Assembly: GCA_937892155.1 (NCBI GenBank)
Contig: CALAUG010000008.1
Location: 1 to 20,043 of the forward strand
DNA length: 20,043 nt
Reading direction: 5' to 3'
Source of the DNA: an uncultured Bacteroidales bacterium
Lineage (GTDB): Bacteria; Bacteroidota; Bacteroidia; Bacteroidales; UBA1715
Shown: one piece after another, positions 1-7,800 of the stretch
Layout: every line of letters begins with the position of its first letter
Numbering within the stretch: position 1 is the first letter of the stretch
Translations under genes and position numbers: made by a program
The notes under the pieces: model-generated
The model's database searches: none
What the model saw: only the letters and a program-made list of their open reading frames with translations
Told to the model about the DNA's origin: nothing

Positions 1-143
1 CATCAATTACAGGTCAGATATTCTATTCAAAATCGTTTAGAAATACCGAAGCCGCACGAATTGCTGCGCCACAACGTAAAGGCATCTACATTATTTCCGT
101 AATTGATTCAAAAACAATCACAAGCGAAAAATTCATTAGATAG
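1..143 (+). CDS. 3' end of a secreted protein with a T9SS C-terminal sorting domain (partial)
   Basis: The frame read from base 3 is open from the window edge to a TAG stop at 141-143 and gives the last 46 residues of a protein. They read as a type A T9SS sorting domain: a GQIFYSKSF strand, then an APQRKGIYIISV strand with the typical KGIYI core, then a short SEKFIR terminal strand. In this family the domain directs the protein through the outer membrane and is cut off by a PorU-type sortase. The catalytic or binding part of the protein lies outside the window, so its function cannot be given. The identification rests on the pattern of the last three strands and is good for the domain only. 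The gene fits the T9SS genes found further right. Confidence 0.72.
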   Translation, partial: SITGQIFYSKSFRNTEAARIAAPQRKGIYIISVIDSKTITSEKFIR

Positions 144-148
144 TGATT

Positions 149-212
149 AGAGGTTAGAGATCAGTGATGAGAGCAATCGCATTTGCATGAGAAATCCTGG
201 TCTCTAACTTTT
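149..212 (+). terminator. Terminator-like hairpin after the T9SS client gene
   Basis: Bases 149-164 pair with 197-212 over 16 positions, including three G-U pairs that only work on the plus strand. The loop of 32 bases contains a further short GCAA/TTGC pairing. The right arm ends in TTTT. The position, six bases after the stop codon, fits transcription termination of the upstream gene. The U-tract is short and forms part of the stem, so efficiency is uncertain; the element could also be a dispersed intergenic repeat. Confidence 0.5.
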
Positions 213-281
213 GCCAACCCATTTATTGAGTTATTTATGAACAAAATTTGATAATACAACTCATTATTTGCATAAAATATC

Positions 282-311
282 TTTGAATTATGCAAATAAT
301 GTATATTTTTG
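282..311 (+). promoter_or_regulatory. Bacteroidota promoter for the structured RNA
   Basis: TTTG at 282-285, an 18-base spacer and TATTTTTG at 304-311 match the phylum's -33/-7 consensus (TTTG, then TAnnTTTG). Transcription would begin near 318. No protein-coding gene follows on this strand before the convergent hisS, so the promoter appears to serve the RNA that follows. Confidence 0.6.
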
Positions 312-317
312 CTCACT

Positions 318-500
318 TTATGATTTGAAAGTTTGATTGACAGATTAAAATAAAAAAACGGGGGTGTTACGTATCGGATCGTACCGCTATCAAGTTCGCC
401 ATCTCAGTGGCGCGTAATCCACACAATTACGTTTGATAATAGGTTAATAGACACAATCACACACATATTTGCGATTTGATACTTTTCTCCCGTTTTTTAT
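318..500 (+). ncRNA. Structured RNA, candidate 6S-type RNA of Bacteroidales
   Basis: The stretch has no convincing protein frame but folds extensively. A closing stem of 12 pairs joins 353-364 to 487-498 (A-tract and CGGGGG with CTCCCG and T-tract). After a small internal loop, 11 more pairs join 371-381 to 472-482. Inside, 388-394 pairs with 432-438 and encloses two hairpins, 397-412 and 413-431, leaving an unpaired 3' side at about 445-471. At least five G-U pairs (for example 363-488, 376-477, 377-476, 394-432) would be A-C mismatches on the other strand, so the RNA is read on the plus strand. A phylum-type promoter precedes it and a U-run ends it. A long rod with a large bubble and a length near 180 bases resembles 6S RNA, which binds RNA polymerase; the bubble strand contains ATATTTG (465-471), similar to the -7 element. 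The family assignment is inference; the structure is seen directly. Confidence 0.6.
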
Positions 501-524
501 ATTTCCTTGATTTTCTTTTGTGAA

Positions 525-1889
525 TTATGCTGTATGAATTGAAGTCAATTCATCTTTGTCCATGAGCGTTTGTTCGCCAGTGAGCATATTTTTAACCATC
601 ACTTTGTTTTGCGCTATTTCGTCGCTGCCGACAATAGCAACAAAAGGAATGTTCCGCTCGTTGGCATATTGCATCTGTTTTTTCATTTTTGCAGCATCTG
701 GATACAATTCACAGGCTATGTTTGCCTTACGTAGTTTTGCAATAATAGGCATAATATATGCAACTTCTGCATCGCCAAAGTTCACGAACAGCAACTTGGT
801 TGCTTCTTTGGTATCTTTTGGATAAGCATCAAGTTGGTTCAAAACATCGTATATTCTGTCTGCGCCGAAAGAAATTCCCACACCCGAAAGTCCAGGCATA
901 CCAAAAATGCCGGTAAGGTTGTCGTAGCGGCCACCACCACAAATACTTCCCATTTCCACATCGTTTGCCTTAACTTCGAGTATTGCACCTGTGTAATAAT
1001 TCAAACCACGAGCAAGCGTAAGGTCAAGTTGAACGGCTGCCTGCATGGAAACGTTTTGCAGCATTCCGAAAATATATTCCAATTCTGCAATACCCTTCAT
1101 TCCAGTTTCCGACGGAGCAAGAATCGTTTTTAACTTTTCAAATTTTTCTTCGTTGCTTCCTTCCAATAAAATAATAGGCTGCAATGTGTTTATTTCGTCT
1201 GCCGTCAAACCTTTTTCAAGCAATTCTGCGTTTACGTTGTCAATACCAATTTTGTCGAGTTTGTCTATTGCAACGGTAATATCGACGATTTTGTCTGGCT
1301 CGCCAATAATTTCGGCTATGCCAGTAAGAATTTTTCTGTTATTTAATTTTATGCTGATGTTGATACCGAATTTACAGAAAACAGTGTCAACAATCTGTAT
1401 CAATTCAACTTCATTCAACAATGAATCGCTACCAACAATATCGGCATCGCACTGATAAAATTCACGGTAACGTCCTTTTTGTGGACGGTCGGCACGCCAA
1501 ACTGGCTGAATTTGAAACCGTTTGAACGGCAATTGAATCTCATTTCTGTGCATAACGACAAAACGGGCAAATGGAACTGTTAAATCGTAGCGGAGTGCTT
1601 TCTCACAAAATTTATTTGCCAAAGCAAGCGAAGTTGCACTTGCGTAGTCGGCAGATTCAACACTGGTCTTAAAATCTCCTGAATTTAAAATCTTAAAAAT
1701 CAGTCGGTCACCTTCTTCACCATATTTTCCCATCAATGTTTGCAATGTTTCCATTGCAGGTGTTTCAATAGGCAGGTATCCGTATGTTTTGTAAACAGAA
1801 CGGATTGTGTCGAAAATATAGTTGCGTTTCATCATCTCCGTAGGAGTGAAGTCGCGTGTTCCTTTGGGAATAGAAGGTTGCTGTGCCAT
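525..1889 (-). CDS. hisS: Histidyl-tRNA synthetase
   Basis: This cytoplasmic class II aminoacyl-tRNA synthetase charges tRNA-His with histidine using ATP. The 454-residue product has normal family length. Motif 1 lies near residues 36-47, motif 2 is the RADRPQKGRYREFYQCD segment at 132-148, the histidine-binding signature RGLNYYTG is at 294-301 and motif 3 spans about 318-345 (GGGRYDNL to SFGADR). The anticodon-binding domain occupies about 365-454. The ATG at 1889 is the natural start: it gives the usual N-terminus with the PKGTRDF segment at 8-14, and a promoter lies 15 bases upstream. The gene is divergent from the BFN/DUF151 gene and convergent with the structured RNA; its stop lies about 25 bases from the RNA's 3' end. 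No clear terminator of its own is seen. Confidence 0.98.
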   Translation of the reverse strand: MAQQPSIPKGTRDFTPTEMMKRNYIFDTIRSVYKTYGYLPIETPAMETLQTLMGKYGEEGDRLIFKILNSGDFKTSVESADYASATSLALANKFCEKALRYDLTVPFARFVVMHRNEIQLPFKRFQIQPVWRADRPQKGRYREFYQCDADIVGSDSLLNEVELIQIVDTVFCKFGINISIKLNNRKILTGIAEIIGEPDKIVDITVAIDKLDKIGIDNVNAELLEKGLTADEINTLQPIILLEGSNEEKFEKLKTILAPSETGMKGIAELEYIFGMLQNVSMQAAVQLDLTLARGLNYYTGAILEVKANDVEMGSICGGGRYDNLTGIFGMPGLSGVGISFGADRIYDVLNQLDAYPKDTKEATKLLFVNFGDAEVAYIMPIIAKLRKANIACELYPDAAKMKKQMQYANERNIPFVAIVGSDEIAQNKVMVKNMLTGEQTLMDKDELTSIHTA

Positions 1890-1904
1890 AAAATTATTTT
1901 TTTG

Positions 1905-1938
1905 CGAAAATACGATTTAATTAGAATTATCGTTCAAA
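1905..1938 (-). promoter_or_regulatory. Probable hisS promoter
   Basis: Read on the minus strand, TTTG (1935-1938) and TATTTTCG (1905-1912, one base off TAnnTTTG) are separated by 22 bases. The -7 element ends 15 bases before the hisS ATG. An alternative -7 match, TATTTTTG, overlaps the -33 element slightly further upstream, so the exact start point is uncertain. Confidence 0.4.
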
Positions 1939-1947
1939 AATAAATTT

Positions 1948-1982
1948 TTCTGTTATAATCACATTGAAATTGTTTACATTTG
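1948..1982 (+). promoter_or_regulatory. Promoter of the BFN/DUF151 gene, nearly leaderless
   Basis: TACATTTG at 1975-1982 matches the -7 consensus exactly; TTCTG at 1948-1952 is a weak -33 match with a 22-base spacer. The ATG at 1991 lies only eight bases after the -7 element, so the message would start at or within a few bases of the start codon. This also shows that the earlier in-frame ATG at 1964 lies upstream of transcription and is not the start. Confidence 0.5.
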
Positions 1983-1990
1983 AAACACGT

Positions 1991-2587
1991 ATGGATAAGA
2001 TAGAACTCAATATAGTAGGTATTTCAAGGACTGGCATGGAAATCACCTCCCGTATGTTGGTATTGGAAACTGCCGACCAGCAGTATCGTATTCCTATTAT
2101 TGTCGGTGATGTCGAAGCGCAGGCCATAGCAATGGGATTGGAGCACATTGCCACTCCGCGTCCGCTTACTCACGATTTGTTTGTGCTTTTCGCTCAGAAA
2201 TTGCATCTCTCATTGTCGTATGTGTACATTTATAAGTATGATGATCGTATATTTTATGCCAAATTAGTGTGTAAGGACGCTCATGATGCAGTGTTCGAAG
2301 TGGAATCGCGCACATCCGATGCAATTGCGCTGGCAGTGCGTTTAAACAGTCCTATCTACACAAACAGTGAGGTTTTAGATAACGCAGGCCTCAACGTGAG
2401 AGATGATGAAGAGCAGTGCGAAGAACCACTGCCTGAGGAATTTGAAGACGAACGCCGTTACGATTATATTTTTGATACTATGGAGGAACTTCAGGTGAAA
2501 ATTGCGAAGGCAATAGAAGACGAGGATTTCGAGACGGCGTCTGTCATTAGGGACGAAATACGAAGTAGAAAAACTGATGACCGATAA
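1991..2587 (+). CDS. Bifunctional nuclease (BFN/DUF151) domain protein with C-terminal UVR motif
   Basis: The 198-residue product has a BFN/DUF151 domain at about 1-133 (start MDKIELNIVGIS, then RIPIIVGDVEAQAIA at 33-47, HDLF at 61-64 and SDAIALAVR at 109-117). An acidic linker follows (about 137-156), and then a UVR-type helical pair at about 163-193 (EELQVKIAKAIEDEDFETAS, RDEIRS), as found in UvrB/UvrC and McsA, where it mediates protein contacts. The BFN-UVR combination is common in Bacteroidota. Nuclease activity is known for a plant relative, but the cellular role of bacterial members is poorly known, so a function in DNA metabolism is only a suggestion. The start at 1991 is preferred over 1964 because the family begins at MDKIEL and a promoter element covers the region between. 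The stop codon is directly followed by the ATG of the next gene, suggesting translational coupling. Confidence 0.9.
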   Translation: MDKIELNIVGISRTGMEITSRMLVLETADQQYRIPIIVGDVEAQAIAMGLEHIATPRPLTHDLFVLFAQKLHLSLSYVYIYKYDDRIFYAKLVCKDAHDAVFEVESRTSDAIALAVRLNSPIYTNSEVLDNAGLNVRDDEEQCEEPLPEEFEDERRYDYIFDTMEELQVKIAKAIEDEDFETASVIRDEIRSRKTDDR

Positions 2588-3613
2588 ATGAAGATACAAA
2601 GAGTATTATTGAGCGTTATATGTTTAATTGGTATTGCACTCGGTACCACGGCACAGCCGTTTGTTATAAACGATACAATTCCTATAAAACACGGTACAAG
2701 TAAATTGCGCCTGTATAAAAACGTGGAAAAATGGTTCGAAAAGGAGAAAGGTCAGAAGTTGCTGGGTAAAAACTGGAAAGAACGCAAACTAACGGGCAAG
2801 GGCTATTTCCCATATTCTAATCATGTGCAGATTCCCGATATATATCTTTCGTCACACGCTGCGGAAAAAACAAAGGGAAGTATCATTTTTACTATTGATA
2901 TTGAAATTCAGGACTCAATTATCGTTGCAAAATTCTCGAATTTCATTCACGAAGCACGTTTTTCCGAATATGGAGAAACATCGTATGGCAGGTTGATGGC
3001 CTACGAAAAAGTTCCTTCTGGTAAATGTATGGAAGTCGAGGAATGGTGTAATGCCGTGTGGGCCGATATGAAAAATCGTGCGACTAAAGAAATCTTTACC
3101 CGTGCGGGACGTATGATTCCGAGTACGTTGATTCGAAAAAGAACGTTTAAAGTTGAAGAAGAAAAAAAGATCGAAACGCAAGCAGCACCAGCGCAGGATC
3201 CTATGGAATATCTCAATATAGACAACTATTTATTGAAAGATACCGAAGGCAAATATGCTGATTATAATAAAGATCCTGAGGAAATAGCTGCTGAAAAAGC
3301 AGCGGCAGCGGCTGCATTGGCGGAAAAGGAAAAGAAAAAACATAAAGATTCTGAATACGACGAAGATTGGGAAGAAGATTATGAGGAAACAGAAAATCCG
3401 TCACCAGAACAAAGCGCTGCCGCTCCTGATTCTCAACCTCGTCAGGAAGAGTCCGATTATAATGAATATGATGACGAGGAAGTGGTAGTTTCTGCACCAA
3501 AAGAGCAAGATAAAAAAGATAAATCTGCTAAATCGCCGAAAGTAAAGAAACCAAAAAAGTCAAAAGACGACGACTATGACGATTTTGACGACTACGACGA
3601 TGAGGACTATTAA
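2588..3613 (+). CDS. Exported DUF4468-like protein with acidic/lysine-rich low-complexity tail
   Basis: Residues 1-23 form a signal peptide with a hydrophobic core and an Ala-Gln end typical of this phylum. A folded part of about 170 residues follows and resembles DUF4468: it has the GSIIFTIDIEIQDSIIVAKF strand pair near 97-116, FSEYGE near 126-131 and a helix with EEWCNAVWADM near 151-161. From about residue 190 the protein becomes low-complexity: an alanine/lysine stretch (EEIAAEKAAAAAALAEKEKK), then alternating acidic and tyrosine clusters with lysine runs, ending in DDYDDFDDYDDEDY. The tail is probably disordered. The gene starts immediately at the stop of the BFN gene. The function of DUF4468 is unknown; the domain call comes from remembered family pattern and needs a profile search. 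The protein is presumably periplasmic. Confidence 0.68.
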   Translation: MKIQRVLLSVICLIGIALGTTAQPFVINDTIPIKHGTSKLRLYKNVEKWFEKEKGQKLLGKNWKERKLTGKGYFPYSNHVQIPDIYLSSHAAEKTKGSIIFTIDIEIQDSIIVAKFSNFIHEARFSEYGETSYGRLMAYEKVPSGKCMEVEEWCNAVWADMKNRATKEIFTRAGRMIPSTLIRKRTFKVEEEKKIETQAAPAQDPMEYLNIDNYLLKDTEGKYADYNKDPEEIAAEKAAAAAALAEKEKKKHKDSEYDEDWEEDYEETENPSPEQSAAAPDSQPRQEESDYNEYDDEEVVVSAPKEQDKKDKSAKSPKVKKPKKSKDDDYDDFDDYDDEDY

Positions 3614-3646
3614 AATCGGAGCAGATATATTCCTGATCTCAAAATT

Positions 3647-4723
3647 ATGAAGCGACTTTATACGTTTTTCTTGTGTTTATTCTCTATGACGGCATTTTCA
3701 CAAAAACTTGACGATGCAAGTCAATTTGCATATTCATCCGAAATTGGTGGAATCTGTAAATGGGATTCCAATAAAAAAGCTACCGTGGTTCTCACATTTG
3801 ACGATTGGACACCGGGACAATTCCCGTTGGTTGTCCCCGCATTGAAACAACATCAAATGGTTGCAACATTTTTCCCCATACCAGGAAATATTACAAAATC
3901 GGATTTGGCTTGGAAAGCTGTACAGACTACAATAAAAAACGGCAATGAAATCGGTAATCATTCTTTGACTCATCCAAATTTAACTACGTTGTCGGATGAA
4001 ACTATGCTGCAAGAAATTCGTGAGCCACAACAAATTATAGAAACAAATGTGGTAGGTAACAAAGTGACTTCTTTCGCATATCCGTATGGCGCCGGTGCCG
4101 ATAACGCACGCGTAATAAATTCACTTAAAGCATGTGGACACATTGGCGCAAGAAGTGTGTATGGCGAGTGGAATTATTCATACAATTTTGCGAAAAGTGA
4201 CGATGATTACTATCGTATCCAAATTTATGGATTGAACGAAAAGACAAAGAATTCACAATTCTACAATCAAGTGGAAAAAGTAATGGCTGGTGGAGGTTTA
4301 CTCACGTTTCTTTATCATAGCGTAGATGATGATTTGGGCTCGTATAACGATACGTGGTTTGCACAAGTGAAACTAGATTCATTGTGTGCCCAATTGGATT
4401 TCCTAAAAAAACATAAGAACGAATTATGGATTACGACATTCAAAAATGCTGTATTGTATCACCGCGAAGCAAATCGGGCGATATTGAAACAATTGCCTTC
4501 ATCCAATGCAAACGAGATTACTGTTGTGGCTAATATTACCGACGAAAATTTGTTGAAACTTGTACCGGAAACCGAAATGGTTCCTCTAACGCTCTGTATA
4601 AAAACAGACAAAAAAGTTTTGTCTATTACGCAAAATGGAATGGCAATACCGATAGACAAACAAACAGCGAACTACGTGCAATTTAAAGCATTGCCAAATC
4701 AGCCGGTCATCATAAAAAACTGA
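3647..4723 (+). CDS. Secreted polysaccharide deacetylase (NodB homology domain)
   Basis: The 358-residue protein starts with a signal peptide ending near residue 19 (AFSQ). The NodB-type catalytic domain follows: motif 1 TFDD at 50-53 (Asp52 and Asp53), the metal-binding HSLTH motif with His105 and His109, motif 3 AYPYG at 144-148, and the C-terminal LYHSVDD with His224. All the catalytic and metal ligands expected for a carbohydrate esterase family 4 enzyme are present, so it probably removes N- or O-acetyl groups from a polysaccharide or from peptidoglycan outside the cytoplasm. A C-terminal part of about 95 residues (from about 265) looks like a small beta domain of unknown role. Thirty-three bases without a promoter separate it from the DUF4468-like gene, so the two are probably cotranscribed. 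The substrate cannot be told from sequence. Confidence 0.9.
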   Translation: MKRLYTFFLCLFSMTAFSQKLDDASQFAYSSEIGGICKWDSNKKATVVLTFDDWTPGQFPLVVPALKQHQMVATFFPIPGNITKSDLAWKAVQTTIKNGNEIGNHSLTHPNLTTLSDETMLQEIREPQQIIETNVVGNKVTSFAYPYGAGADNARVINSLKACGHIGARSVYGEWNYSYNFAKSDDDYYRIQIYGLNEKTKNSQFYNQVEKVMAGGGLLTFLYHSVDDDLGSYNDTWFAQVKLDSLCAQLDFLKKHKNELWITTFKNAVLYHREANRAILKQLPSSNANEITVVANITDENLLKLVPETEMVPLTLCIKTDKKVLSITQNGMAIPIDKQTANYVQFKALPNQPVIIKN

Positions 4724-4783
4724 AAAAATATTGGCGATTAATAAAATCCAGAATCCTGAATTTGGGGTCCCGAATCTTTTTAT

Positions 4784-4811
4784 CAATTGTGCATTATGCA
4801 TTGTGAATTAA
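4784..4811. repeat. Small palindromic intergenic element
   Basis: The TGCATTATGCA core (near 4790-4800) is a perfect palindrome around a central T and is flanked by AATTG and TTGTGAATT. It lies in the 112-base gap before the PorU-like gene and overlaps its promoter region. It resembles the short dispersed repeats often seen between Bacteroidota genes; only one copy is seen here. Confidence 0.3.
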
Positions 4812-4815
4812 TTTT

Positions 4816-4823
4816 TACATTTG
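4816..4823 (+). promoter_or_regulatory. -7 element upstream of the PorU-like gene
   Basis: TACATTTG is an exact TAnnTTTG match that ends 12 bases before the ATG at 4836. No well-spaced TTTG -33 element is visible. The same octamer serves the BFN gene and, on the other strand, the YqaA-like gene. Confidence 0.45.
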
Positions 4824-4835
4824 CAATAACTCGGT

Positions 4836-7800
4836 ATGAATATGAAGCGTTTATTGTCTATTTTGGTATTGTTGTGGTGTTCGTTGGCTTACGGGCAAAA
4901 TACCAATGATTGGATTAATTATTCGCAAAGATACTATCGTATTCCAATAACATCGGAAGGAGTATATAAAATTACTTATGCAGATTTGGTCAGTAATGGA
5001 ATTTCTGTCGGAGATTTTGACCATAGAAATTTGCAGATTGTACACAATGGTGAAGTTCTGCCGTTGTTCGTCTCTGCCCAGCCAGATGGAATTTTCCGTA
5101 CTTCCGATTATATAGAGTTTTATGCAAAAGGCGGAAACGATGGCTGGTTGGATTCGCGTGTATATTATTCGGGAAAAACATTCAACGATGCTATTAGTTT
5201 GTACAATGATACTGCTGCGTATTTCCTAACGATTGCAAACACGTTGGAGAGTCCGAGGTATGATACAAGCCGTGTTACAAATTATGATAGTTATAGCCCT
5301 TTGCAATATTGTTTAAAAACGATACGCTCAAGTTATTCGTCTATTTTTAACGAAACGAAGGCTTCTCCATACATAATGCCCGCAGAGGGATGGTGCGACA
5401 GTTATTTCGATATGGGTGGAAGCACTCAAAAAGGAATTATTACCGCTAATTATGCCGATGTTGATGTTCCTTCTAAATTTTCATTTTGTGTAGGAGGATT
5501 TTCCGAAACACAGCACGATATAGTTGTTACGCTTGAGTCTGATGAGTCGTTCCGTTGGGATACAACATATTTTGATTATGCCGCAATTTGTAAAAGTTTC
5601 ACAACGCAAAAGGCCTTGAATCCTACATCGATTGTGAAATTTCAAAGCCTGGGGGGAGATAAAACTGCCGACAAAAACTGTGTGGCGTATTTGGAAGTGA
5701 CGTATCCGTGCAAATTGAATTTTAGTAATCGTACTATGTTTGATTTTACTTTGCCGGAGGTAGAAAAGGGCGATTATATCTTGTTGGAAATAACTAACTT
5801 CAACGCTGGAAGTTCTGCCCCAGTGTTGTATTGCCCAGAAATTCAAAAACGTATTCTTGCATCATACATAGACGGTAAATACAAGATTCTTGTGCCGAAT
5901 CAACATAAAGAGTTGAAGTGTATACTTGCGTCACAGAATGCACAATCGCATGTGTCAGAAATAAAACCGATTAAGTCTAAAAATTCACCCTATACAAATC
6001 AGTTTTTTGATTTCACAGCAGAAAGTAATCAGGGTGATTACATTATCATAACAGAAAAATCGTTGTGGTCAAAAGCACTTTCGTATGCGAATTATCGTCA
6101 GTCAACGGGAAAGAAAGTTGTGTTGGTTGACATAGACGAATTGTACAATCAGTTTGCGTATGGTGTCAGGAAACATCCTGTAGCAATACAGGCATTTATT
6201 GATTATGCGTTAAACAATTGGTCGGTTAAACCAGAACATGTATTCCTGATTGGTAAAGGTTTTCATCTTTCTGCATATAGGAACAATGAGACAATGTATG
6301 CACGTACGCTCATACCGCCAATGGGAAATCCTGCAAGTGATTTGTTGTATACTATGAGCGTTCGTGGAAATTCAATAAAAACGAAGATTGCAATTGGCCG
6401 TTTGGCTGCCGAAACGCCAGAAGAAGTACAAATTTATCTGAATAAGGTAATAGATTTCGAATCGCAGGCTCCAAGTCCGTGGATGAAAAACATAATGCAT
6501 TTTGGCGGTGGTTCAACAGCCGTGGAACAAGCAATGTTTAAATATTATCTGAACCGATATAAAAGCACATTGGAAGGAGAATATTTTGGTGCGAATGTAC
6601 ATTCGTTTTTTAAAGAAAGTTCTGACGTGTACGAAACAACGGAGCCCGAGGCTATTCGAAAATATATGAATGAAGGAACGGCAATGTTAACCTTTTTCGG
6701 TCACGCATCGGGTAGTGGCTTTGATCAAAATATTGATCATCCATCACGATTTAACAATCAGGGAAAATATCCTTTAATCTTGGCAAATTCGTGCTATTCG
6801 GGCGATATTTTTGCGGATAACGACTACAATGTCAGCAGAATATGGACTTATGCAGAAAACCGTGGCTGTATTGGTTTCCTTGCCAATGTCGATGTGGGAA
6901 TTCCAAGTTATTTGAATATGTTTTCGTCTGCATTTGTGAGAAATATAGCATATTACAATTATGGGAAATCCATAGGTTCCAGCATTGCTCAGACAATGAC
7001 GGATTTGTCGGGACGAAACATTATCTACGAAGATTTGTATGATGGTATTGTTGGCTTTACTTTGCAGGGCGATCCTGCCATAAAACTGCATACTTTCGCA
7101 AATCCTGATTTTGCGGTTGACGAGTCGTCTTTGTTTTTTACACCTGCAATGCTGACAACCGATATGGAAATGGTTACTTTTAATGTTGCCATAAAAAATA
7201 ATGGTCGCGCATATAGTGGTAATATTCCTGTCAAAATGGTATTTACTCCTGCTAAGGGCGACTCATTTGAGTTGGATACACTTTTCGCTGGCTCGTACTG
7301 CTGCGATACGTTCGCAATACAAATGAGTATGAAAAAGTTTGTGTCTGGCGAATATACGGTTAGTGTCGTTGTTGACGAAGAAAACACCATTACGGAATTG
7401 TCCGAAGAAAATAATGTGGCCTCAATTTCATTTTTCGTGAGCGCTCAAGATGTTCTTCCTATATATCCTCAGAATTATGCAATAATTCCGACAGATACGG
7501 TTACGCTCATTGCATCGGCCGTTGACCCATTTAATGCGCCTAAAGAAGTTGTGTTTGAATTGGACACGACTGAAACTTACGATTCACCGTTATTCCAAAC
7601 AATTCAATTGCCAACCGGTGGTAAAGCTATAATTTCATGGAAACCGTCAATTATTTTAGACGACAGTACAACATATTTCTGGAGAATTTCTGCTGCTGAT
7701 TCTATTAAATGGAACGAAGCATCGTTTACGTACGAAAAAGGGAAAAGTGGTTGGGCACAAATACATCATCATCAGTTTATCGACAATGATTTAAAACATC

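Noticed and set aside
318..500. Riboswitch or leader controlling a downstream gene
   Set aside because: The strand-specific pairs put the RNA on the plus strand, where the next gene (hisS) is convergent, so there is no gene for it to control in cis.
318..500. SRP RNA, tmRNA or a tRNA
   Set aside because: The SRP GGAA-type loop core, tmRNA tag frame and tRNA cloverleaf are not seen.
330..500. CRISPR array or tracrRNA
   Set aside because: There are no direct repeats with spacers and no cas genes in the window.
1964..1990. Upstream ATG for the BFN/DUF151 gene
   Set aside because: The stretch contains the -7 element TACATTTG and the family begins at the MDKIEL residues encoded from 1991.
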